DNA of 64,000 nt from Lepidodermella squamata (Eukaryota > Gastrotricha). Below are positions 11,064 through 20,315 of this stretch, one piece after another. The notes beneath the pieces are model-generated. The model searched no databases and was not told the origin of the DNA. It was given only the letters and a program-made list of their open reading frames with translations. The stretch covers positions 2,046,001 to 2,110,000 of the forward strand of contig JBLDXI010000015.1 of assembly GCA_047495785.1 (NCBI GenBank), written 5' to 3'. Made by a program: the position numbers and the translations under genes. Positions within the stretch are counted from its first letter, which is position 1. Each line of letters opens with the position of its first letter.

Positions 11064-11304
11064 CTAGTTTAGCACAACAGGAACGTTATTTTAGAAAATT
11101 ATTTAATAATCTTTGAGATAAAAAAGCAAGAACGTTAGGTAAGGTCTACGCACAAACTCCGTATCTTTTTTTTTGCTTACGCATACGACCAATCACTTAC
11201 GCAAACGGCGAAAAACATACGACTACATACGCACCCTATTCACAAACTCTGCATGCGTATGCGTTATGTTTTTGCTGAACGGCGTTGTCACCTAAAAAAG
11301 GCTT

Positions 11305-11378
11305 GCTTTGACCGGGAATCGAACCCGGGTGACTTGTTTGTGAGATCGGCATAACACCGATTACACTAACAAGACGCA
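11305..11378 (-). other. tRNA-Val(CAC)-like pseudogene or SINE head
   Basis: On the minus strand TAGTGTAATCGG matches the A-box and GGTTCGATTCC the B-box. A T-arm with a 5-bp stem forms, and the anticodon loop would read CTCACAA (CAC, Val). The acceptor pairs at only five of seven positions and the anticodon stem does not pair, so a functional tRNA is unlikely. Confidence 0.5.
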
Positions 11379-11689
11379 TGATTTCGAGTTGTAGTAATCA
11401 GTACTTGACGGATCACGCATCGTGATACAATTATTAATTAATATAATTGGTAATTATTTATAGAGCACTTAAAATTTCTTATTTATTTATCCCAAATGAC
11501 CCCAAAAGGTACAGGGAATTAAAAAAAATTCTTCTGAATTTTTATGATTTTTTCCTGAATTTCCATCGAGTTTTTGATAATTATTCAATTAGTCATAATA
11601 ATTAATATTTTCAACTTCAATGTTCGCAGAGTTGTGATGGTGGCACGATTAAAACCGGAGAAATTATCTCACTGTTTGCGTCAAGTCGT

Positions 11690-11757
11690 TGTGGCGAGGT
11701 TGGTTATTGACTGGCCTCGACGATGGGAGGCTCGGGTTCGATCCCCGCTCACCACAC
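11690..11757 (+). other. tRNA-like sequence with perfect B-box
   Basis: TGGCGAGGTTGG is one mismatch from the A-box consensus, and GGTTCGATCCC is a perfect B-box. No full cloverleaf closes. It points away from the tRNA-like sequence at 11305-11378, within the same inverted-repeat element. Confidence 0.4.
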
Positions 11758-11937
11758 GAATTTTTTAAGCGATCAGGCCTCGTTGCAAAAATACATAACG
11801 CTTACGCATTCAGAGTTTGTGAATCGGTCGTATGTGATATGTTTTTCTTAAAACATGCGAGCGAGGCAAAAAACTTAACGCAAAACTTGTCTACTTATTT
11901 CATGCAGAGTTTGTGCGGAGACCTGTAATATAAGGTC

Positions 11938-12564
11938 TGCGCACATACTCGTATGAAAAAATGTTTATGTGATTTGTAATAAGTTTTTTGCCAGGGTCGT
12001 ATGTGTTGGCGAAAAAAAATCGCAAACAGACCTGTTCACAGGGTGTTTTCTTTTATTCTCCCCGGAATTTCGGGAAGCTCAGGCGTAGGCAGCGGATGAC
12101 AGATTTTTCGATGTAAACACCAGAGGTTTTCGGGCAATTAAGTCTTCTATACAGCTCCAAATTTTCATTTCAAGATGAGCTTCAGAAGTGGGCGACCCGA
12201 AAATTCGGGGTGAAAAAAACACACCCCCTAACTGATTTCTTTTCTCCTTGTATGTGATTTTTTTCTGGTCGAAGATGCCACTGAAAAAATGGCCATCTTC
12301 GATGGGGCTCGAACACCTCACGCCTATTAAACAGGCCGGTATAATAGCAACTATACAATGGGGGTTATTTTCGAAGCCGTCTTTATCGATAAAGTTAACT
12401 TTATTCCATAATGTCGACTTTATTCCCCGACTTTATTTAAAGCCGACATTATTGTTAAAGTCAACTTTAACGGGTAGCATTTCCGAAGCCGTCTTTTGCT
12501 AAAGTCGACTTTATTTCGAAAAGTCAGCTTTGCCATGATTTTTCGTAGACTAATGATTATACAC
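11938..12564. other. Intergenic DNA with repeated AAAGTCGACTTTA-type motifs
   Basis: Several copies of AAAGT(C/T)(A/G)ACTTTA palindromes occur between 12380 and 12530. A related motif is at 15589. No gene seen. Confidence 0.35.
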
Positions 12565-13630
12565 ATAGAGCTGATAGAGTGCTCACTCGCCATCAAAAAC
12601 ACGGAACGCCATGGGGGCCATATGGCAGGGGATTAACTCATTGTCCTGGAGTAAGAAACTCAACTAATTACAAATCGATCGATCACATAAATCGCTGGCG
12701 CCAGCGCTTCGATTATCAGTTACAGAGTCGGTCTTTGGGTCATATCCAGAGTAAGAGACGGCCGATATTTTGACACTAAATTTGCCCGGTTAGCATATTT
12801 AGAAGTGGCCAATAGGCGACCGAGAAGTCAACGTCCACTTTCGACCATTTACCTCCGAGGTAGTCCACACCTGAAGCTAAGGAGAAATTGAACGACCTTT
12901 TGAAGCCAAGTTATTCATCAGGCCGGGGCGATCATTTTGGTACCTGATTTAGATCTGGAACCCCCATATTTTGATCGGTATATATTTTTTAGTTAATTCA
13001 CCCTTAAAAAACCACTTTGTTTGCTGTTTTCGCAGTTTTTACTGAGTGATTTAAAGGAAAAAAATGTTGCGTAATTATTGAGATTTAGTTTTTTTTGCGC
13101 TAAGCTTAATTTTAAACAAGCGATTTCGATGACTCATGCTCGTTCACTCGCACAAAATAAAGATTTGTGACTGAAAACAGTGCTTTTAAAGGGCGAATTT
13201 ACTTTGAAAATTTGTACCCATCAAAATATGGGGGTTCCAGATCTAAATCAGGTGCCAAAACGATCGCCTCGGACTGATGAATAAATTGGCTTCAAAAGGT
13301 CGTTCAATTTCACCTTAGTTTCAGGTGTGGACCACCTCAAATGGTCAAGGATGATAAGGGACGCCGACTTCTCGGTCGCCTTACGACCACTTCTAAGATA
13401 GCTACCTTTGTAAATTTGGTATAATTAATTCGGCCGTCTCTTACTCTGGATATGACCCAAAGACCGACTCTGTAACTGATAATCGAAGCGCTGGCGCCAG
13501 CGATTTATGTGATCGATCGATTTGTAATTAGTTGAGTTTCTTACTCCAGGACAATGAGTTAATCCCCTGCCATATGGCCCCCATGGCGTTCCGTGTTTTT
13601 GATGGCGAGTGAGCACTCTATCAGCTCTAT
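12565..13630. mobile_element. Non-autonomous Mutator-like element with long terminal inverted repeats and 10-bp target duplication
   Basis: Arms 12565-12975 and 13220-13630 (each about 411 bp) are inverted copies. The outer and inner parts are nearly identical and the middle is more diverged. GATTATACAC directly flanks both ends (12555-12564 and 13631-13640), a 10-bp target site duplication. Long inverted repeats with 9-10-bp duplications are the hallmark of Mutator-like elements. The 244-bp core has no transposase. Frames reading MLTRHQKHGTPWGPYG in both arms are simply the repeat read on opposite strands. Confidence 0.75.
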
Positions 13631-13640
13631 GATTATACAC

Positions 13641-15017
13641 AACCTCCTGTGCATCGCCCATTGTGAAGCACATACACTGTATCTGGCGATATTTCGCAAG
13701 CTCGACTTGGCGAATTTTGCGATTTTTCACAAATCGCAAATTCTTGTGCGAGCAGTGAAGGTTGAACCAGCGACCTTTCGATCAGCATTGGCGAAGCTTA
13801 ACTAATAAGCTAAGCCGCCGCTCACTATTTATGCTGATAAAAAGTTGTTTTTATGTGTGATTTTTTCAAAAAGCAAAAAATCTCATTAGATTGGTGATAG
13901 CATATGCAAACGCATCGATAGGATGAAAAGCTAGTGATAAATGAAAGTAGGCCGATTCCTGCGGTAGTTTTTCGGTAGTTTATGCGGTACTTTTTCGGTA
14001 GAAAAACTACCGCAAAAAAAAAATGTAAACTTAGATTTCTAACGGAGAAGTCGGAAAATTAAAAACGAAACTAACTACATTTATTGGCAACCAATATATA
14101 TTCCTAAATTACATATACGCCGCAATGCAACAGGTCGCAAATTGGCCCGGAATTATACGAATTTCATGTTTTGGCAATTTAAAAATTTTGGCAATCTTTG
14201 CGCGCGTCTGCAGCGCGAGCGGACCATTGTCGGCGGGAAATGATCATATCGGCTGATAGCCCGTCCGATTCTCTACAAGATATGGCCGGCTCATTTCCCT
14301 GCAAGTCGCGGAACATGCAAAGTTTTGCCTCGATTTTACCACTTTGAACGTATGTTCCAGGACAATTAGAGCTTTGTTGTTGATGAAACAGCAATAAAAC
14401 TATAGTGCTATGTTGTATTGCTACTTGATTCTGTTACGTATTTTGGCAAAGGACGGCCGAACCGCTATGCGACTTCATTCATAATTATTTTACGCTGGTT
14501 AAATTACTGATAATCGTCAAATACGCATGCGCAATGAATGAAGACCACGCTATATAGCCCTTCATTTATGAATATTTAAATCGCTTAGATATTGAGCGTT
14601 ATAATATCATAATATTTTAGTGTAAATGGGGTTAATATTAAAAATTATGTAATTCCAGGTGAAGATATTGATAAATTACCGTATATTAGTTCAGATTCTT
14701 GAAAAAAAAATTTGCGGTAGTTCTGCGGTACTTTTTCGGTACTTTTTCGGTAGTACTACCGAAACTATCGAAATATTCGTAATATGCCATTTTTCGCGAA
14801 CCAATATTCACCCCGTCGTTGGAGGCTATGGTTGCTGTCGTTAATAACTGCACATTATAGCCTAGGTGGTATACCATAAGGCGTAATTATGCCCAATTTT
14901 CGTAAAATTTCACCTGCAGGTTACAGAATATAGAAAATTATTCGTACCCTACGAATATAGTCGACCCTTTTTTGCCTGATGAACAAGGCGATGCACATGC
15001 GGTCGCGTAAAAATTCG
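13641..15017. other. Intergenic DNA with GCGGTA(G/C)TTTTTCGGTA repeats
   Basis: Motifs of the form TGCGGTAGTTTTTCGGTAG at 13962-14015 recur at about 14714-14770 with partial inversion (TACCGCAAAA against TTTGCGGTA). They may be the two ends of a degenerate element of about 0.8 kb. No gene is supported. Confidence 0.35.
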
Positions 15018-15231
15018 TTATTAGTAGGCTCAGTGTGAATACGGCTTCGATATTGATGCGAGTGATTTTTTTGCGACCTAAAATCACTCGACACCACACA
15101 GCAAAAAACAGCTAGTTTTTTGCAGTGGCCAGCCGTACGGCTGGCTGATGGTGTCGCGTGTTTTAGCTCGTAAGAAAAAAACATCACTTGCATCAATATC
15201 TAGCCATATTCACTTTGAGCCTACCAATAAC
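15018..15231. mobile_element. Small fold-back element
   Basis: The arm at 15018-15073 (GTTATTAGTAGGCTCA...) is mirrored at about 15177-15231 (...TGAGCCTACCAATAAC) over about 55 bp with several mismatches. A short GCCAGCCGTACGGCTGGC palindrome lies near the centre. No coding potential. Confidence 0.55.
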
Positions 15232-17329
15232 CAACAATAGCGGTATCATAAATCACTCATCATTAGCCATGACCTACTTTTGCCAGCCTTTTTGTTGTGA
15301 TAAATCATAAAAAAACGACGTCGAACAAGAGCTTTTAGGATCAAGTCACTCGTCTGGGGACAAAAATATGCCTGTAAAGCCGACTTTAAGGCGATTAAGA
15401 CGAGGATGGTCGTCGTCATCGGCTCTGGTGCCATATAGTACATATGCCATACCATATATACCATATATACCATATAGTACCGTATATGCCGGATAAAGAC
15501 TCCATATATGTTCGAAAATCACGTTGTGGATAAAGCTAGCTCTATGTCTATCATATAAATCAGCTGAGATCAGCTATCTTTAGCTAAAGTCGACTTTAGG
15601 AGACCTTTAGTGTGAAGACCTTTAATATCATCAAGCCAAAGTTTTATTTCAAATAGCAGAGGAGAAGTTGCACTTATAATTACGAGTCTTCATAGCAATT
15701 CCATGTGCCTTATATAAAAGCACTATTGCTACTGCACATATTAAACTGTGTTATAGTATACTTAAAATATCGTCATGCCAGTTAGATAATGTAATGTAAA
15801 CTAAAATGTGATATAAATTTCGAGATAAAGAACAAAACGTTGTCTGATAATGAATGATATTTTGATGGATTTGATATTTCCTGACTCAGGTTTTCACGGC
15901 GGTTTTTTGCGTTTGAGTAACAGCCTATTGTTGCTGTGTCAAAAAAAAGAAAACGAAAATCCAGCAGAAGCCGCTTTTACACTACTACTAGCCCCTTTTA
16001 CACTACACCATTCGAATGGTAAATGATGGTAATTACTCCATTGTTAGATAGCAGTGATTAGCTTGCTTTTAACGTTTTTAACGTTATTTATTGCTGTTAT
16101 GAGAGAACTAAAAATAATTTAGAAACATTTTGAATATTTTGTGACTTAATTTCAAATGGTGTTACAGGTATTTCTGGTAAACGTTTTTTATGCATTTTAG
16201 GCATTTTAGTTTCCGTTTTCGGCCAAATTTGGTTCCGCAATAGACATTTTTGGTTCCGCTAAAAGTGAGACCAATTAATAATTTTACAGCAATTTTGTGT
16301 CAAGAAATACCTAGAAAAATAATTAAAATACCCAAAATTGGCATCTCGACAATTTCCAAACGCGGAGAAGCCGCGAGTTTAAGGTGATGAAGCAAGGAAA
16401 TTTGGTCCAACAAATTTAGAGAAACGCATCGCGGAATCGCGGAAAATTCGCGGAATTTACACGATCATTTTTTCATTAAATTCGGCTAGGCACCGAATAA
16501 AGCTCAGGCGTCCTATCCGTTTAGACGGAAAATTAATCACGTTGTGAATGAGTCGCAGAAATACCCACGTAAACTGGTTTTAATTATTTTTAGATTTCTC
16601 AAAATCACGATAAAACCGATAAAATAAGCGAAAACAAGCTATTCCTTGTTATTCAACAATTGAGTACTTACCGTCAATTACCATCGTTTACCATTCGCAT
16701 AAGGTGCGTTTTTTATTAAAACCGTGGTGTGCCTAAAACTAATTACATCTATTAACACCAGATGACACACACGGAAAGTTAAAGCTTTTCAAACCCAATC
16801 AAAAACTCAAAAATTGAAAATGATGAAATTCGAACTTGTCGGCAAGTTTGGATTCAAAATAATGGTCAGAAATCGCCTAAAACGCTTTGGATTTTCATAA
16901 ATTTTACCAAATTGATCGATTTTTTTAAAATCGATTTCATGTTCGATAATTGCGGAGAAAATAAAAAACCTTTTTTGCGTAGTTTTGATAAAATTAGCTC
17001 ATAAGACATGGGGTAAGTAGCACAGTAAGTAGCACCTGCGCATGGGGCTGTTCTGCATCGGCTGACGCCAACAGTGGGAGTTGGATCTAACAATTGGTAC
17101 ACGAATCGGAAAGGTCCCAACTACCAAGCGAATTCGAACCCCGGCCGATTCAATTCAGCGACCGTCATTCAAGTAATGCTCAGAGTCCTTAGAGAGAAAC
17201 CGATTTATTGGTGGTCTGTGTTACGGGTATTTACAGTAACATTGCCTTATAGACACAGAAGTATGTAATTAATTGATAATATAGATTGGTATGTTTCATA
17301 AATTATTTGAGTTTCGATTGCGCATAATT
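15232..17329. other. Gene-free AT-rich stretch
   Basis: It contains CATATATAC-type short repeats (15448-15490), an isolated AGCCGCTTTTACAC motif (15967) like the end of the 3.0-kb element, and inverted GAATGGTAAAYGATGGTAATT motifs at about 16013 and 16672. The longest frames look random. Confidence 0.45.
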
Positions 17330-18215
17330 TGAGTGAAGGTGATGATTAACAATTCGTACGCTGTCCTTCAAGACTTGAGATGCCATTTCGACGGCTTTGA
17401 CACTGTTGATGCCAAAGCTCTGCAGAAGTTTCATTGCTTCAGTAGTTAATGAACCACGAGCACCAATGAAGAGACCGTGCACTTCGATTTAGTCTAAATT
17501 GTAAGCCTCACAAATGAAGTCGCTGCATGGCTCATAGATTGTGCGTTTCTCTTTATTAACCAGTTCGAATTGGTCAATTGATGATTCGCATCGGATTGTT
17601 AGGGTCAATTACTATACCGGTTCGGCTGCCTTTCCTAATAGCTAGGATGTCAAATCGTCTTGAAGAGCCGTTGTTGGCCAAACAATGCCTTTCTTCAGTT
17701 ACGTTATATCCTTGACCGCGCAGCTCTGTAGCGATTTTCTGGCGGATTTTATTATTTCGCGATATTATCAGCATGGAGTTATAGGGGCAGGCGCCAAGGT
17801 CGTGAGCAAGAGATTCAATCTCAGCGCCGCATCGACGACACTGGTTTCCGTCCTGACTAACACCTGGTACCCTCTAACCGGAGCCGTGTTTGTAGACATT
17901 TTGATCGCCATTATCCACTCAGCCACGCTTAGCCCATTTCTCCGAATAACCCAATTGTTTGTTTTGGGCACGCATTTGAACTGGGCCACCCCTCTTCCTT
18001 TTTGATCCAAGCTGCACCATGATTCGAATTCTCGCAGTCGAAGAGTGCTACGTATAATCTTAGTATTCGGAGGAAGGTTTTTCTCCGGGTCGAATAGATC
18101 ATCGTTTTCCTCATCCTGATGTCGATCAAGCTCATCACTGTTAAGGTTAACATCAAGTTTCGTTAGACATTCTTCCATTTCCTTCTCAAGGTTTCTGCAG
18201 GCTAGTACCAGGGGT
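17330..18215 (-). pseudogene. R2-like non-LTR retrotransposon, 3' end (broken)
   Basis: The minus strand reads, in order: a QKGRGVAQFKCV...NNWV and TNTAPVR segment typical of the region downstream of R2-type reverse transcriptase; a CRRCGAEIESLAHDLGAC zinc knuckle (C-x2-C-x8-H-x4-C); ISRNNKIRQKIATELRGQGY; and a restriction-like endonuclease block RRFDILAIRKGSRTGIVIDP. The tail is EVNKEK-like (VNKEKRTIYEPCSDFICEAY) followed by IGARGS and VLKDSVRIVNHH. A frameshift precedes the zinc knuckle (near 17850) and an in-frame stop sits near 17489. The reverse transcriptase core is absent. It is a dead 5'-truncated copy. Confidence 0.75.
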
Positions 18216-18221
18216 TTGCCG

Positions 18222-19101
18222 TTAACTAACAATTTTCTGCAAATATTCTTGAGGAAATTTCGTTTGAAGAACTCCAGCGGGCGTGGCAAGTTCAACGAAA
18301 TCGCGGTGAACGCTGTTGACGCGACACTCCAAATTGCGAGGGCACATGTTAGATCTGTCGGTCCTAGCAATAGGCATCAACACATGATCGCCTACTTCCA
18401 ACTGGCGACGTTCGGCGACCAGATCGCGATATCGGTCGTCGCGGGCAATGCTGTCCTTCAAGTAGGCGAGGTGGCCAGGAGCCCGGCTGGCAACAGCTTC
18501 CGGCGTACAACCAAGGCCGTCCGAGGTGAGTTCGATTTTCCACGCCGTTTTCATGCCGATTTTCATCTCCTGGCGATAGGCATCGTTAAGAATTATTATT
18601 ATTACAATTTCGTAGACAGCCTCGTCTGTAGCCAGCTTGCGATCAGGCAGTCGGCGATCAGCAGTTTTGAGAGCAACAGCAACAGTGTGCAGATCATTGC
18701 CTTGCCGAGCATACAGGAGATGGTATTGATTCGATACCACGACGTTTTCCATTTCCTAATTAATTTAAAATTAAATCAAATTACACGACCGTGGTAATTA
18801 AATACTTGCTGGCGTGATCTCGGAGGTGGAAGATCCAGCTGTACTTGACGCTGCCGTCCAGGTTGCGAATTGGGATCGAGGTCATGTCGATCAAATCGAT
18901 TCCGACACGGTACCTAATGCCCTTGGCAATGCTGGGCTTGTCCAGGACAATGACACGGCTGTTGCGCTTGTTATCGCCCAACGCTTTTCGGCTATGGAGC
19001 ACGCCGTCCATGACGACGAACGCCGCCTTCCATTTCGACTTCTGCCTCGCCGTGACGCCTTCGATCGTAGTTCGGTCAACTTCACGGGCTGGCCATACCA
19101 A
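18222..19101 (-). pseudogene. Integrase-type (KRBA2-/Ginger-like) transposase remnant
   Basis: Two minus-strand frames. The first, 18781-19101, reads RYRVGIDLIDM...VKYSWIFHLRDHASKY, the start of the integrase catalytic core as seen in KRBA2-like proteins. The second, 18222-18752, carries LEVGDHVLMPIARTDRSN and PRNLECRVNSV, the C-terminal domain of the same family. The middle of the core, with the remaining catalytic acidic residues, is missing between the frames, so the gene is dead. It abuts the R2-like tail on one side and the EML exons on the other. Confidence 0.6.
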
Positions 19102-19281
19102 GGGTCGGGAACTTCTTTTTCACAGCTGGTGGGGATGGCATACTCTTACTTTTCGATGCGACGAAGTGCCCACCGATTTTCAAATACATTGTCCCGATTG
19201 GAGGGATAGGTCGCTTGAAGAACAATCAAAATAACAGCGATAACAGCGATATAAAGCACCAGATCTGCTACGCATTTTGAG

Positions 19282-20138
19282 AGCTTCGTCGCTTCTGATA
19301 TTACCGCGGACGCTAGAGCCTTTGCTTTGGGCACTAAAGACGCTGTCCTTATGATCCTCCGTTTACGCAACGAAGAATTGGTGGAAGAGTATAATGAGCC
19401 GTTAGATGTTGTTAAGATAAGTATTATAAGGTTCAGCCGAGATGCAAAATTCCTTGCCGTGGGATCTTCGAAGGGCGAGGTTCTCATTTTCCGCCGTGAA
19501 CACGGAGATGAGAGTGACCCGAGTTGGGAACAATTAGGCGTTTGCTACCAGGTAATTCAATCATAGAATTCAATCGCATTTTATTTGATAATTATGCAGC
19601 CTGGAACAATGCCTGGAACTCTGGTCACGAGCGTACCTTTAGCAGTAACCTCTATCGATTGGTCCGTCGATCTCATAAATGAATTCTACATGTTCCGAGT
19701 CAGCTATCACAATACAGAATATGCCATTTGTAAGTAATTTATTTCTATAATTCAATCTTAATAATTCTTCCTATATCAGTTAACGCGAACACATGCACTG
19801 CGATCAGCCCTGCTGATGCAGCCGACTTCAAATGGGCGACCAACACTTGCTTGCTGGCTTGGGACCGCTGCGGCGTATTTGAGCATAAGGCAACGCGGGA
19901 AGCAGGAGTTCGCCAGATAGATGTCCATCCAACGAAGCACAGCTGCCTCGTCGTCAGCGATTACACGACAAACAAGCTCACTCTTTTCCGATATCCTATG
20001 ATGAAAGCTGATCAACCAGGTCTGGCTTACCCTGCTACTCTGGAAATCTCAAGCGTTCGTTTTACCGCAATCGGGGATTATGTGATAACGGTCGGCGGGA
20101 AAGACTCGTCGATCATTCAATGGAAGGTTGTTCACTGA
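19282..20138 (+). CDS. EML-like WD40 protein, last three exons
   Basis: Exons run about 19282-19551, 19600-19729 and 19780-20138, with GT-AG introns of 48 and 50 bp. They encode ALGTKDAVLMILRL, SRDAKFLAVGSSKGEVLIF, TSIDWSVD, LTLFRYP and the C-terminal GGKDSSIIQWKVV. These are blades of the tandem atypical propeller of EML proteins, which decorate microtubules. The earlier part of an EML protein (about 500 residues, including the HELP motif) is not present upstream; decayed transposase DNA lies there instead. Either a long intron holds that DNA or the gene is 5'-truncated. AATAAA at 20302 can serve as its poly(A) signal. Convergent with the sushi gene. Confidence 0.7.
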
Positions 20139-20315
20139 AAAATAATCAAACTGAAAGCATCAACACGCAAAATCTTATCGTGAACCCTTTTCTTTTAGTT
20201 TGCTGTCTTTCTCCTCCTTTTTCGGTCAGAGATGAATTTTATTTTAGATTTTACTATACTTCAAACCATGACGCACCAAAAATTGTGATATTATATTTTC
20301 GAATAAAATAATCTG

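Larger units (their letters stand above)
11140..11927. mobile_element. Inverted-repeat element (about 0.8 kb) carrying two tRNA-like cores
   Basis: The left end TAAGGTCTACGCACAAACTC (11140) is mirrored by GAGTTTGTGCGGAGACCT (11907-11924). Further CATACGA/ACGCATACG and ACAAACTCTGCATG motifs in 11160-11290 recur inverted in 11785-11905. A second left-type end starts at 11931, suggesting an adjacent partial copy. No transposase is present. Between the arms lie two tRNA-like sequences pointing outward. Confidence 0.55.

Noticed and set aside
11305-11378. Functional tRNA-Val(CAC)
   Set aside because: A and B boxes are fine, but the anticodon stem does not pair and the acceptor has two mismatches.
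12579-13739. Two frames with the same protein starting MLTRHQKHGTPWGPYG on opposite strands
   Set aside because: They are the two arms of an inverted repeat read on each strand; no codon bias or domain.
18216-19234. Plus-strand frames of 130-190 codons over 18216-19234
   Set aside because: They are shadows of the integrase-like minus-strand remnant, which alone shows family motifs.
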